A DNA stretch of 64,000 bases. It comes from Carposina sasakii. Lineage: Eukaryota; Arthropoda; Insecta; Lepidoptera; Carposinidae. Both the position numbers and the translations under genes were made by a program. Location: contig CP053172.1 of the NCBI GenBank assembly GCA_014607495.2, positions 3,672,888 through 3,736,887 of the forward strand, in the 5' to 3' direction. The notes under the pieces are model-generated. The model saw only the letters and a program-made list of their open reading frames with translations, was not told where the DNA came from and ran no database searches. Shown here piece by piece: positions 29,443-40,669 of this stretch (the stretch's first letter is position 1; each line of letters opens with the position of its first letter).

Positions 29443-31295
29443 CTATTTTGAGTGAAATACAGCAAAACAGTTTCGATTTTTAGTGTGGCACAATGCCACC
29501 TTACATTTAGTACACTCAGTCCGCGAAAATCCTTTACAACCGGGAAGTTTGCATCTATTTTTAGAAGTGCATCTTTTTTCATTGTGGCCTAAGCCATCAG
29601 TCCGCACGTCTGTTGGAGGAACGGGTTTCATTGGACCCCGATGTCTTTTTGCTTCTATCTCCCGGTGTATATTGCTGCTTGAAGGCCTTCCTCTTTTGGG
29701 TTCAGTATTTTTTTTATAATTGCACAATGTATCCGCAAGATCTGATCTATAATCACCTAGTGTCATGTTTGGGTGGTGTTTTTTATAAAGTACCCATGAA
29801 TTTATTATCGCCATATCTATCATGTGATAAAATAATCGAATGTACCATTTTCGACTTTTGATTCGAATTTTGTAGCGGCCCAAAAAACTGTCCATCAAAT
29901 CTACTCCACCCATGTGGGCATTGTAATCTTTTACGATTTTTGGACAGGCAACAGAGACTTTTTTCTTTTGTTTCTTATCAAATCTGCTGACAGTTTCAGC
30001 TGGTTGGGAACCAACATAAGTAGATACCAACGTAACAGGCTTATTATCCTTCCAACAAGTTACCGAGATATCCACGCCTTCATAGTCTGCTACGAGTTCC
30101 TCATATGAAATCCCCTTGGAACAGAGTCCTTCATGAACTCTTTTACTACCGGCAACTAACAGGTTTTACCGAGGCGGTTCCTCTGAATTGTGCCCAATGC
30201 ATATATACCTTGAGTATGCAAGTAATATAACAAAGGAATTGACGAATAAAAATTATCAAAATAAATTATGTGGTTCATTCTTCGTGGAACTGAACGGCAC
30301 AATCTGATGACTGTGTTGCCTACTACACCAAGATCAGGTTCATCACCAAAGTTTTGAATGTCCTGTTTTCCAGAATAAATTTCAAAGTTGTGAGCGTAGC
30401 CAGACAATGAACACAGAACATATAGCTTGAAACCCCACTTATGGGGCTTGTTGGGGAGGTACTGCTTCATGAAATGCGCTACTTTCGTAGAGCACATCTG
30501 TTCATCTAGGGACAGTCTCTGTTCAAATGGTGCCACACTCAAAAATAACTTATTCAAATGTGCCTCTACAGGTCTTATTTTATGCAGACGGTCGTGATTT
30601 GGGTGACCAACGGGCTTGTGCAATGAGTTGTCATTGAAGTGAATGACGGATCGTAGTTTTTCAAATCTATTTAGCGTCATCGTTTCCATTATATATTTGA
30701 AGCCATACTTACCCCAATATGATCTTACATTTGGGAAGTGATATACTGACATAAATATAATAATGCCAAGAAACTGACGAATTTCCGTTACATTTACAGG
30801 AGGGCAGTTGGAAATGCCTTTTTGCGTGATATACAAGTTGGTCTCATTCACGATTTTTACTAATATATCATCGTTAAAAAATAGCGTAAAATACTGAAAT
30901 GGTGTTTCTAGTTGGGCAATTTCTGGGGAAAGGTCTGTATTACCTGTAAATCTGATACGGTCTTCACTAAATTCCAAATTGCCTTTTTTCCATATAAGTT
31001 GCCTACTTCGTTGCCTCCAGGCCGCTGCGCCAATGATACTTGACAGTGGGTGACTAAGTGAAGGCCCTGGAACTGAAAACTCATCCGGTAGATGGTCTTC
31101 TTCAGTAGGTAAATCAGGATTTGCATTGTACTGATCTTCTTCTGCCTCTTCTAAATCCTGTATGAGATCTTGTACATTCGAGTAATAATCTAGGTCATTT
31201 TCGTCTCCTATAGACTCTTCATCTTCAGAAATGTCTCCATTTTCGAGACCTGATAAAATATTTTCAATATCTTGCTCTGTCAACCGTTTAGACAT
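29443..31295 (-). pseudogene. piggyBac transposase, broken once by a stop and once by a frameshift
   Basis: From ATG at 31295 (MSKRLTEQDIENILSGLEN) an acidic N-terminal region of about 90 residues precedes the DDE_Tnp_1_7 domain: FTLFFNDDILVKIVNETNLY, GIIIFMSVYHFPNVRSYW, SLDEQMCSTK (first Asp), IIYFDNFYSSIPLL (second Asp). An in-frame TAG at about 30154 and a frameshift near 30110 follow. The second frame (30075-29443) has YNAHMGGVDLMDSFLG (third Asp) and a C-terminal Cys-rich domain (RCKLPGCKGFSRTECTKC...CFAVFH). All catalytic residues are present. Total about 610 codons is normal for the family. Confidence 0.9.
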
Positions 31296-31762
31296 CCTAA
31301 AAAGAGAAAAAAATTAGCTAAAAGCCCAAATCAAAGAAAGTAATAAGTATGCACATAATATGCAACAAACGCATAATGTAGACATTTGGCAACATACAGT
31401 TTTATATATTTTTTTTATACAGATCAAATAAAATTTATAAGTAAAATATAATAAATCAATAACTTACCTAATAAGAGTTGAGAATATATATTTTTTTATA
31501 AGAAATAGCACTCGTATATCAATGAATACAAAATTACGGAGACACTTCTTATAACTCTATAAACTTAGTCGACCGCCAAATAGAAATGTCAAAAAAAAAA
31601 TAGATTTGCCGCCGAAACTTGCAAAATTTCTTTTTAGACATTCAATAAATCTATTATCTATGGTCGTATAAGTGCGTTCGGAAACACATGCCACACAACT
31701 TCAACAAAATAGCGTGAAACATATACGTATGTATACATTTGGCAACAAGATGCATTTAAGGG
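31296..31762 (-). other. 5' flank of piggyBac transposase
   Basis: Non-coding AT-rich sequence between the transposase ATG and the CCC terminus; the promoter should lie here. No ORF. Confidence 0.5.
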
Positions 31763-31864
31763 TTAAATTAGGAGTATATTCGAGAAGAACAAATTTTGTA
31801 AAAGCGTCTATCAATACTGAACAATATTCTTTTCTTGCGCTTTTACCACTTAACTTCCCCGTTA

Positions 31865-33164
31865 CGAGGGTGCATTTTTATATTCGCGGAATGGGTAGGT
31901 AATTAATAAATGAGGGTACTTTCCTTAGTCGTAACTGGTTAAGTAGCTCATTATTAGTATAAATAGAACGTTTTGTTTTAATCGGGCCATTACTATTTGA
32001 ATTATCGTCGATCAAACAACTCAGTTGGGAAGAACATTGTGAAAAATTGAGAAAATCGAGCACCGCGCTGTCATAAAGTTCCTTACCAAGCAAGGTAAAT
32101 CGGTTCAAACCATACTAGAAGAGATGTCATCCGTTTACGGGGAGTCTTGCCCCGGTAAAACCATGGTTTATAAGTGGCATACCCTTTTTAAGCAAGGCAG
32201 GGCCTCACTTGAAGATGATCCTCGGCCAGGACGGCCGATCGAGGTGACCACTCCGGAAATAATTCAAAAAGTGGAAAAATTAATACTGGAAGATGCTAGA
32301 CTAAAGAAGAAACAGCTCGCAGAAATGGTTGGAGTATCCGATACAACCATATTTAAAATTCTTCACGATCATCTCGGCATGACCAAAGTCAGTGCAAGGT
32401 GGGTGCCGAGAATGCTCACGCCGCCTCAAAAACAACAGCGCGTAGAGTGTTCTCGCGCGTTTTTGGACCTCTGTAATGAAGACCAGGATGGAGTATTGAC
32501 TCGAATTGTTACTGGGGATGAAACTTGGGTTCATCATTATGAACCTGAGTCCAAACAAGATTCTATGCAGTGGCACAAAAAAGGTACACCACCACCAAAG
32601 AAATTTAAGGTGTCACAGTCGGCGGGAAAAATCATGGCGACAATCTTTTGGGACTCAGAAGGAATCTTGTTGATAGATTATAAAGATAAAGGTGTCTCCA
32701 TAACCGGAGAATACTACGCTTCAATCTTAGAGCGATTAAAGGAAGCAATCAAGGCAAAAAGAAGGGGAAAATTAACCAAAGGTGTCCTCCTTCTGCACGA
32801 CAACGCGCCTGTGCACAAGAGCCGTGTTGCGTTGGCTTCCCTGCATAAGGTGGGCTTCGATATTTTGGTTCATCCACCCTACAGTCCTGACCTGGCTCCC
32901 AGTGATTATTATCTCTTTCCAAAAATGAAAAAAGAACTTCGGGGGAAGAAGTTCTCAAGCGACGAAGAAGTGAAGGAAGCAGTTTCAGCTTATTTTTCAG
33001 ACAAAGAAAAAACATTTTTTTTTTTCGAGGGTATACATAAGCTAATTGAAAGATCTGAAAAATGTATTAGGGTTGCAGGAGAATATATTGAAAAGGAAAA
33101 ATAAACTTGTATTTTTATTTCCACGTCTTACCCCCGATTCCGCGAACTTAAAAACGCCCCCTCG
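31865..33164 (+). mobile_element. Complete mariner (DD34D) element
   Basis: 1300 bp with TIRs CGAGGGTGCATTTTTATATT (left) and the inverse of CGAGGGGGCGTTTTTAAGTT (right), flanked by TA at 31863-31864 and 33165-33166. It encodes one transposase on the plus strand and is inserted in the gypsy B integrase. A 5' fragment of a sister copy lies at 58841-59074. Confidence 0.92.
32046..33104 (+). pseudogene. Mariner transposase, full length but start codon lost
   Basis: The frame is open from 32046 for about 352 codons. The position homologous to the start reads ATT here, whereas the sister copy at 59020 reads ATG GAG AAA ATC, so the first usable Met is at 32124 (MSSVYGESCPG). The N-terminal HTH pair (KTMVYKWHTLFKQGR; KKKQLAEMVGVSDTTIFKIL), linker, and catalytic residues are present: VTGDETWVHHYEPESK (D1), LLHDNAPVHK (D2), YSPDLAPSDYYLF (D3, 34 residues after D2). 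The end GIHKLIERSEKCI matches mariner. The truncated start removes part of the first HTH and would probably abolish TIR binding. No stop or frameshift otherwise. Confidence 0.88.
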
Positions 33165-33165
33165 T

Positions 33166-35050
33166 AGGTCGAGATGGACAGTGTGCCACGGTATCGGTTT
33201 TTTTGGAATCGAATGAAGCTGAACCTGTTGTGCGCCAGACGGGCCTTTGGAAGTTTTACAAACGACACAACTATTTATGAATTTTTTTACGAATTTTGCC
33301 ATGTTTGGAAACCAATATAGTTCGTAAAGTTTTTCTAAAGTTTTGTCAAAACCTAAATGCTTTAGTTCGCTATGAACATGACTAATAAGAGACCAGACAA
33401 GAGAGCGTGGTATAATTGGTAGCCAACTAGAAACCCCTCTGCGCTCAATTTTTCTATACAACACTCCTTTTCTCAAATCATATGTGTGGGACACTTCGTC
33501 GGGTAATTGATTATTATGTAATTTACAGATTATGTCGAAAAGCTCAGAATCACGTTCCTGTTCAACGGTTAGCCAACCTTTGTCTAATTCAAGAAAATTT
33601 ATATACCGGGGTTCAAAATTATTCGAGTCATTAGATGTATTGCGAGACAGAAAATCTGCATGGGCCATCTTTCGACCTTCTTTGTAGGTTATTTCAAAGT
33701 CAAAAGCTTGGAGTATGGCCCACCAACGATGAACTCTAGGAGTCAGTTCTTTCTTTGAATGTGATGCTTTCAAAGAATTACAATCAGTAAAAACAATAAA
33801 TTTTCGTCCATACAAGTAGTGTCGGAAATGTTGAACCGCTTTTACAACAGCTAACGTCTCTAATTCATAAGAATGGTAACGACTTTCTGCCTCTAATGTT
33901 TTACGACTAAAATATGCGACTACATGTGGGTTGCCATTGTACTTTTGGATGAGAACTGCCCCGTACCCTTCTGAACTTGCATCACAATGTAATTCGATTG
34001 GTAAATCAGGATCGAAAACTTTTAATACAGGTTCTGAAGTTAGCACACTAATAAGTTTTTGGTGAATTACATCATGATCCGGTAACCATTTTACGGATCC
34101 TTCTCCTTTAGTTAAGGGGTATAAAGGTCGTATCAGCTGGGAAAAATTTGGAATAAACTGCCTAAAATAGGTTGCTAGGCCTATCAGTTGTCTGACTTGT
34201 GTGACGGTTTTTGGGATGGGAACATTAACAAGTGCTTGTATTTTCTTTGGGTTAGGTCGTATTTCACCAGCTGAAATAACGAAGCCAAGATATTCAGTTT
34301 TCAACTTCAAAAACGATTTTTCATTAAGTTAATTTCATTAAGTTAAATGAGAATCCTGAATCTGAAAGTATTTTTAACAATTTATCTAAACGATCTAAAC
34401 CTTCCTCGACAGTTACTGATGCAGATAGTACTTCATCCATGTACACTAAAATCTTATCATCATTTAAGGGTTTTAATGCATTATTAATTGCTCTCTGAAA
34501 TACTTGAGGGGCATTGCGTAGGCCAAAAGGCATTGTCAAATATTCGAATTGTCCATTCGGAATGACAAAAGCCGTTTTTTCAATAGAATCGCGGTGAACC
34601 GGTAATTGATGAAATCCGGATGCCATGTCAATACTGGAGAAATAATGAGCGCCATGTAATTTATCTATTTGATCACTAATCAATGGTAAAGGGTAGCTAT
34701 CGGGCACAGTATTACTATTTAACTCTCTAAAATCTACGCACATACGACTAGTGCCGTCCTTTTTTTCTACTAAAATTATAGGACTTGCGAAAGGAGATGC
34801 ACTTTCTCTTATTATATTAGCCTCTAATAGCTCAATTATTTTCCCATCAACAATTTTGGATTCCGCTGGGGACAATCTATAAGGTCGCCTATGCACTGTT
34901 TTGTGAGGGTCGATTAAATCGATTTTTAATTCACCGCTTTTGATTCGTGTTGTAGGAAGAGTGTTGATAAAGTTACTGTGATATTTTTTTAGAATTTTGT
35001 AAAGTTTTAATTTGTTAAGTCCGGTCAGGTCTGTATCAATTGAGTCAATG
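33166..35050 (-). pseudogene. Gypsy B RT, RNase H and integrase (first part)
   Basis: RT frame open from about 35050 without an ATG (HKTVHRRPYRLSPAESK at the start). It contains SRMCVDFRELNSN, FSSIDMASGFHQL and the palm box YMDEVLSAS, where the second catalytic Asp is Glu. A frameshift near 34318 leads to the next frame (34310 downwards): KTEYLGFVISAGEIRPNPKK, RNase H with LHCDASSEGYG, ELETLAVVKA and FTDCNSLKAS, and integrase zinc domain HVHSELKHLGFDKT...CVVCKTSKG, ending PWHTVHLDLR at the mariner. The last 95 bp of preserved integrase lie at 31767-31862 beyond the mariner. Confidence 0.88.
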
Positions 35051-36394
35051 TCAAAGATCTACCTTAGAACAAATATTGGTTTCCTTGGACGGTAAATTAG
35101 ATTTCTTAAATATTAGGTGGTCACTGCTAATTTCTACCGAAATACCGTTTAGAAGTAAATCTCGTCCTAACAAGACATTTTCCCGAAGATGTTCATCCGG
35201 AAGAACATGGAAAACTACTTGAGTCGGAATATTTTGAATTTTAACGTTACCGATAACCTGTTCCGTACTATTAATACAACCTTCACCTATACCAATCATA
35301 TTAACAACGTCGTAAGATCTTTTACCATTAATTAAATGTGAAACACTTTTTTTTATAAGACTGCACTCCGAGCCGGAGTCAAAAATAAATGTAAACTGCA
35401 TACCATTACAATCCATAACGCCACGTGCGGTCCTCGAGCACACGTTAACTTCCTTGCTTGTCGACGCTGCTGGGTCTTCTTTCTTGGAGATGTTCGTTCT
35501 TTTGGGGCAGCTAGGAGCAACGTGGCCGCGATCGCCGCACACGTAGCAGGTGACTTGTGGCTTCTGGTTGGGCCGCCTATCTGTGACACTAGGAACATTA
35601 TAAGGCGCTTTGCTCCGTTCACGACAATCTGAAGCTCGATGCCCCGGTTTGTTACAAATGTTGCAATTACCCCGAAAACCATAATTAGTTCGAGGACGTT
35701 TTGGATCGAATTCATGAGACTCAAAATGTTCAGTTTTCCTTTTCAAGTTCATACCCCGTAATACGCGGAAAAGCTGGTTTTTATCGTGTATAATTGAAGA
35801 ATTAAGTTCACGGCGTATAAAGACATCACACTGCGATAATACAGAAATGGCAAAACCTGTAATCACCTTATCAGGTAAATGTGCTTCGGGTATTTTTTCA
35901 ATCAGCTGCCATAAACGGAGACAAGCCTGGGCTGGAGCTTCACCTTGATTAATTTGGAATTTTAATATCTGATCAAAGTAATCTTGCATGAGCATTGGGC
36001 GAGAAAATTGTGCTAGTAGAAGTTCTTTTATAGCTGACCATTCAAATTGATCATGTGGAATTTTAGTTAAGAGCGTGGCAGCTCTTCCTTTAAGGCAATG
36101 AGTCAGTGACATAATTAAATCCACCCCCTTTACATTTTTAGTTGTAATGATGACTTCGGATAATCGACACCATCCTTCTATATCTGAGATAGGATCATCG
36201 GGGTCAAATGGTACTAGAGGGGTGAAATGTGCAGAAGTAGGCCTAGCTGTTAAGTTTTCTGCTATTTTCGAAAGTATAGCCTCCATGCCGTTTGAAAATA
36301 ATGCAATCTGTTCCGAAAAAATATTTGGAGTACTTTGCTCTGAAGTGGGAGTGTCGTTAGATCCCACTTCTGATGTCGGAATGGGGTCAGACAT
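35051..36394 (-). CDS. Gypsy B Gag-protease
   Basis: 447 residues from ATG at 36394 (MSDPIPTSEVGSNDTPTSEQ). Gag core shows FDPDDPISDIEGWCRLSEV and LKGRAATLLTKIPHDQFEW. Two zinc knuckles follow: CNICNKPGHRASDC and CYVCGDRGHVAPSC. The protease motif is FIFDSGSECSLIKKSV. A frameshift at about 35051 separates it from RT. The TSEVG start peptide resembles SSEVG in gypsy A and C Gag proteins, so the three are one clade. Gag is otherwise open and near full length. Confidence 0.85.
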   Translation of the reverse strand: MSDPIPTSEVGSNDTPTSEQSTPNIFSEQIALFSNGMEAILSKIAENLTARPTSAHFTPLVPFDPDDPISDIEGWCRLSEVIITTKNVKGVDLIMSLTHCLKGRAATLLTKIPHDQFEWSAIKELLLAQFSRPMLMQDYFDQILKFQINQGEAPAQACLRLWQLIEKIPEAHLPDKVITGFAISVLSQCDVFIRRELNSSIIHDKNQLFRVLRGMNLKRKTEHFESHEFDPKRPRTNYGFRGNCNICNKPGHRASDCRERSKAPYNVPSVTDRRPNQKPQVTCYVCGDRGHVAPSCPKRTNISKKEDPAASTSKEVNVCSRTARGVMDCNGMQFTFIFDSGSECSLIKKSVSHLINGKRSYDVVNMIGIGEGCINSTEQVIGNVKIQNIPTQVVFHVLPDEHLRENVLLGRDLLLNGISVEISSDHLIFKKSNLPSKETNICSKVDL

Positions 36395-36835
36395 CAGAAG
36401 TAAAAACCCAGTTTATAGGAAGATATAATTTATTTAACAGTAGGAATCCGTAATTTTAAATAACAATTAAAAGATAATTATAATTAACCAGATTAATAAT
36501 TAATCAAATTAGATTTAGTGGACTAAGTTATAAGTAATTACCACTTATTAGTACAAATAATATTACTATACAAAATTTATAGTATGACAGCCAAATAATT
36601 TATGGGAGTCAGAAAGGCGGTGCCAACCATGCGTTAGACAACGGTCCGTACACCAAGACGCATCCGTAAGAAATGCGTGCCGGCTCAACGCTGCGGCCCG
36701 TTTTATAGACAGATGGTGGGGGTAGTGCGCGTAGTGGGAAACGATACGCGCGATAGGGGCGATGACCACGCGATGACGTCTTGGTGCACATGCCGCTAGC
36801 GCGATTACAGCGCCGTCTATTTCAAGCCGCCGTCA
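36395..36835 (-). repeat. 5' LTR and leader of gypsy B with TATA box
   Basis: On the minus strand the region starts TGACGGCGGCTTG at 36835 and contains CTGTCTATAAAACGGG (TATA at 36701-36707). It abuts the densovirus-like copy at 36836. The LTR/leader boundary and primer site were not fixed because no second LTR copy survives. Confidence 0.6.
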
Positions 36836-37828
36836 TCTACAAAAGTTTGATTAATGTTATGAAAACAAGTTTGTAAAAGTTGCTTATTTTTAGGCATATA
36901 CTTAAATGGACCTTGTGTCCAATGACCAGTATATAATATATTTTTTGTAGGTGTTATTATGAACGAACTTAGCCACTCTTCCAGCCGGTTATTGGTCTTT
37001 TTTCGACTTTTACATTTTTGGTTTTCATTACTTGTTTGGTTATGTCCTTCCTCAGCTTCATTATCTGACTGTACACAGGGCAAGTCTTCGAAGAGACTAC
37101 TATTAATGACGAGAAGGTTCTCTTGCGCCAATAATCTGTTTTTGTTAATTTCGAATATTCTTTGAAGGGGTAAAGCTCTAGCTTTGCCAGCATCAAACCA
37201 GACTCTCCCGGAGTGGACATAGAAACATAACTGTCTGTGTCCTTTATTAAAATAGTTTGAGAGATTTTGCCAGTATTTGACACCAAGGAGTGAGCTTGGG
37301 CAAGATTTCCGACCATACAAGCGAAGCCCTCGTCGTTCAATGCATCCTCGCTGTTGTTCGACTCCACGCTCGGTGTCCTCAGTTTTTTCGTTTCTGGTTT
37401 TTTCTTCATAGTACTCTTTTCGTGTAGATCTAATTCGGCTTCCGACTCGTCCTCTACGCTCAGTTGTTTCCATGAACATTTCTCCCGGTTGATAATCCTC
37501 TTCTTCGTCCGAGTATACTGTTACCCTTTTCGGCTTCTTCGATGCATACTTCTCCGTCTGGAACTGCACTTGTTTGTGTTTCTTCCCATTTAGCTTCTTC
37601 TGTTTCATTATATCCTTCAGTGGTGAAGTCTCGAAGTCTTTGGACGTGGAGGCACCTGCACGTGGAGCCACTGTACGAACAGTCGTGCACGACATGGAGA
37701 TGTTCTTCGTGTTTTGCAATGATAAAGATGTTAATTGTTCCTCGTCCGACAAATCTGGACATTTCAAGAACATTGCACAGTAGATTCCAATGTAGCTTCA
37801 TCTGTAAAAACTGGTACGGGAATATTCA
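36836..37828 (-). pseudogene. Second copy of the densovirus-like NS1/NS2 cassette, truncated by gypsy B
   Basis: Matches 15468-16462 over 993 bp at very high identity, including the Harbinger-derived edge (ending ACTGGTACGGGAATATTCA at 37828). A two-base deletion near 37463 shifts both overlapping frames. NS1 stops at the gypsy B LTR just after INQTFVD, so the helicase domain is absent here. Apart from the deletion and a few substitutions the overlap region is conserved. The shared Harbinger junction proves that both copies come from one integration followed by duplication or mobilisation. Confidence 0.85.
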
Positions 37829-38046
37829 CATACGAGTAGACGCGCGTATTAAAATTTTTTCACGAAAAATAATTGATATCTGCCTATGATAAAACTAGCA
37901 CAAACACTGGACACTATAAATTTCGCCCGATTAAGACATTTAATTTAAAAAAAAATTACATTGTTTCCCAGCATTTTTTTGGCATAAACTTACTTTATTT
38001 GATGTATAGAGTACGTACCCTTCGTTAAGGGTGGCCACGAAAAAAC
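37829..38046. other. No gene seen
   Basis: Ends with CCACGAAAAAACACCCTGTATA, which resembles a Tc1/mariner-type terminus, but no partner end was located. Confidence 0.35.
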
Positions 38047-38682
38047 ACCCTGTATATATTGTATCGGTAATTTTTGAATATATCGATATCGATATTTTTA
38101 TTTAAAAATATCGATATATCGGTATGATATGAAAAAAAAAATATTTGGCCTAATCTACTTTACACATCTTACATTACTAGATAAATACTAGTCAATAGAC
38201 ATAATTTTTAATAAATCAAGAACAACAATACGTGAATTGATTATTGATTGAATTACTTAGTTACATTGTTTGAGAACTACAATCAGAAAAAACAGAAATA
38301 CGCTCGCGCTCGCGTTGCGGTTATAATACGCGGGACGGATAACAGTCTGACTGACACTGACAGACGACAGTTGAATTGAATGACAGACACTGACACTGAA
38401 ATGACATTGACACTTGACAGACAAAGTTGCCAACTTTAGTACTAAATTAAAAAGCAGGAAATCGAGTCAACCATAAACAAAAAAAACGTTAAAAAATGTT
38501 AGTATAAAAAAGGATTTAGGATTTTTTGATCATAAAAATATCGATTTTTATACCTTTTCAATACTTGTAATATTATATCGATACCTCGATATATCGAAAC
38601 AATAAATATCGCTCAAAAATATCGATACATTGAATAAATTATATCCATATATCGATGTATCGATATTTTTTCGACAAGCCTA
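38047..38682. mobile_element. hAT-type MITE, different family, with TATCGATA subterminal motifs
   Basis: Both ends are rich in ATATCGATATATCG motifs and the right end is TTTTTTCGACAAGCCTA (TAGGCTTGTCGA on the other strand). The left terminus is unclear. Not the same sequence as the copies at 8756 and 28779. Confidence 0.55.
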
Positions 38683-39124
38683 GACGATATCTAAAAATAA
38701 TGAGATACATGTTCTATAACTACAATGATTTGAATGCATTAGTTTAGGCCCTGAACTTAAGGGTACTAAGCCTTAGAATTAGAAATACGAGTTTTGGATG
38801 AAACGGGATAACATAATTAAATTAAAGGTTTAAGTTCTTTGACTTTTTTTCTATGCTACTCTGGGAGTGAAAAAAAAAACGTACAATACCACATCTGCTT
38901 CTCTTCCCATACTCTACAAGTCAGTAGATGGACAAGAGGGTCATGGTGTTTTGTAGGCAATGGGCTGACCACCTGTCACTACTAACCGAACTTGTACATC
39001 TCAACTTTACCCTCAAAATTGGTCAGAAGTGGCACCATGTGGTCCTACCGGCCCTTGGTGCTCTGCCTACCTCGTAAGGGATGAAGGCGTGATTAAACTC
39101 GTATATGTACGAGTATATTATATA
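38683..39124. other. No gene seen
   Basis: No ORF or repeat match recognised. Confidence 0.35.
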
Positions 39125-39494
39125 TGTCGTGGAGAGTGAAACGGAACGTCAAGTCTCATAGACTTGGGTGTATTCAGAGTGAGGCTGGCAACACTGATTT
39201 TTGCGCGGGAAAGATGGCGGATGACAGTTGGTTATGGCGGACCTAGACTTCACTTATTTTTGGGCTGTTGAACGGTACGGTTGTCCTAACCTCACTCTGA
39301 CTTCACCGCGTTCTTAATTAGAATTAGTAATCGATTTCCATCATCGCTGTTTGTAATTATTTTGTGTTGATTTAACAGTAAACTACCTTCATTATACGTG
39401 AACAATTAATACCAATATTTATTTCTTCAAAATACCATGGATCGGCGTCCGGATAGTGATGGGTTTACACCCACACCGCTCGACCCTCCGTCAT
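39125..39494 (+). repeat. 370-bp repeat, first copy (LTR part, leader, gag start)
   Basis: Starts TGTCGTGGAGAGTG and ends in the gag codons CCTCCGTCAT. Same length and sequence as 41834-42203 except for one base near 39459. Confidence 0.85.
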
Positions 39495-40669
39495 CAGAAG
39501 TGGGATTCAATAATGAAGAAAATCCACGTGTTACGCCCACTAACGACGATTCAAAATGGCAGTTAATCATGGAGCAGCAAAACCGCAATTTTCTTGCACT
39601 GATTGAAGCTATGAAGGTACCGTCTACGAAGAAAGATATCCAGCTACCGGAATTCAACCCGGACAAGGACACCGTGGACGCCAGTGCCTGGGTAACTACA
39701 TCCGACATGTGCATCACCAATCCAGACGTACAAGGACCGGAGCTCATGATGGCTTTGAGCCGTGCGCTCAAAGGCCAAGCCTCCGCGTGGTTGTCACAAA
39801 TTTCCTTCCCCGGAATGACATGGGCCAATTTCAAGGATCTATTCACTGCAAGGTACGAGTGTGCAGAAACTGCTGCTGCATTTTTGATCAATCTACACAG
39901 TGGTAGACCTAAGGAAAACGAGTGCTTGGCTTCTTACGCGGCTTCTTTGATGTCATCTGTAATGTCTAAATGGAATAACCTTAGCGTGGAGCAGATAGCT
40001 GTGTCAACCATCTTAGCACACATCGCTCAGTTTGATAATCGTATCCAACGGTTATCTTTTACTCAAGATATTACAACAAGAAACCGTATGCAGCAAGAAC
40101 TGAAGGCAACATCGTTTATGAAGCGCAAATCATCGAGTCATAACGATCATACCCACGACGTGAAGAGACCTCGTCAAAGTAGTGAGACATCGCATAACAA
40201 ATGCTACGTATGTGGAAAATTGGGTCATAAAGCAATTCAATGCCGTTTGAGAAAAGGGCCACTACCAAATCAAGATGTTAGATCGAAGACTTTGCCTGGC
40301 GATAACCTTCCTAAGAAGACCCCGACGGCGACCTCTGTCACCTGCTTTAGCTGCGGCAATGTCGGTCACTACGCGAAGAACTGCCCCCGTGGAAGAAGCG
40401 GTACTTCGGATAGCAGTACCAGCAGTTCCAGCGGGTCATCGGAGAAACGAGTTAACGTATGCGTGGTTAACACACCTACAGGAATGATGCGAAATTCTGG
40501 TGAGCAGTTTCTTTTTACATTTGATTCTGGGGCTGAGTGTTCTTTAATTAGAGAATCAGTGGCATACAAATTCCGTGGACGACGTGTGAATAATGTTGTT
40601 ACCTTGACGGGTATAGGACAAACTGCTGTTTGTAGTACCTTTCAAATTACACTTGATTGCTACTGGTAG
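39437..40669 (+). CDS. Gypsy C Gag and start of protease, truncated by deletion
   Basis: 410 residues from MDRRPDSDGFTPTPLDPPSS. The capsid-type region has ALSRALKGQASAWLSQISF and HSGRPKENECLASYAASLM. Zinc knuckles are CYVCGKLGHKAIQC (near residue 254) and CFSCGNVGHYAKNC (near 302). The protease motif FTFDSGAECSLIRESV is near residue 360. The frame leaves protease at about 40655 and ends soon after. RT, RNase H and the integrase N-terminus are deleted. Gag itself is open and could make particles. Confidence 0.88.
   Translation: MDRRPDSDGFTPTPLDPPSSEVGFNNEENPRVTPTNDDSKWQLIMEQQNRNFLALIEAMKVPSTKKDIQLPEFNPDKDTVDASAWVTTSDMCITNPDVQGPELMMALSRALKGQASAWLSQISFPGMTWANFKDLFTARYECAETAAAFLINLHSGRPKENECLASYAASLMSSVMSKWNNLSVEQIAVSTILAHIAQFDNRIQRLSFTQDITTRNRMQQELKATSFMKRKSSSHNDHTHDVKRPRQSSETSHNKCYVCGKLGHKAIQCRLRKGPLPNQDVRSKTLPGDNLPKKTPTATSVTCFSCGNVGHYAKNCPRGRSGTSDSSTSSSSGSSEKRVNVCVVNTPTGMMRNSGEQFLFTFDSGAECSLIRESVAYKFRGRRVNNVVTLTGIGQTAVCSTFQITLDCYW

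Larger units (their letters stand above)
29358..31766 (-). mobile_element. piggyBac element, one end preserved, inserted in gypsy B
   Basis: On the minus strand the preserved end reads TTAA then CCCTTAAATGCATC (31766 downwards), the canonical TTAA target plus CCC-type terminus. Beyond TTAA the gypsy B integrase frame continues. The other end is missing at about 29358, where the truncated MITE begins. The transposase lies between. Confidence 0.75.
31767..36835 (-). mobile_element. Gypsy element B with nested mariner, 3' end lost to piggyBac
   Basis: From the 5' LTR start (TGACGGCGGC at 36835, minus strand) through leader, gag-protease, RT, RNase H and part of integrase. The integrase frame is interrupted at a TA by the mariner (31865-33164) and resumes at 31862-31767 (GKLSGKSARKEY, LIDAFTKFVLLEYTP). 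It ends at the piggyBac TTAA. The 5' LTR abuts the second densovirus-like copy exactly where that copy is cut. Confidence 0.85.

Noticed and set aside
29483..29861. Plus-strand ORFs opposite piggyBac
   Set aside because: Antisense shadows of the transposase C-terminal part.
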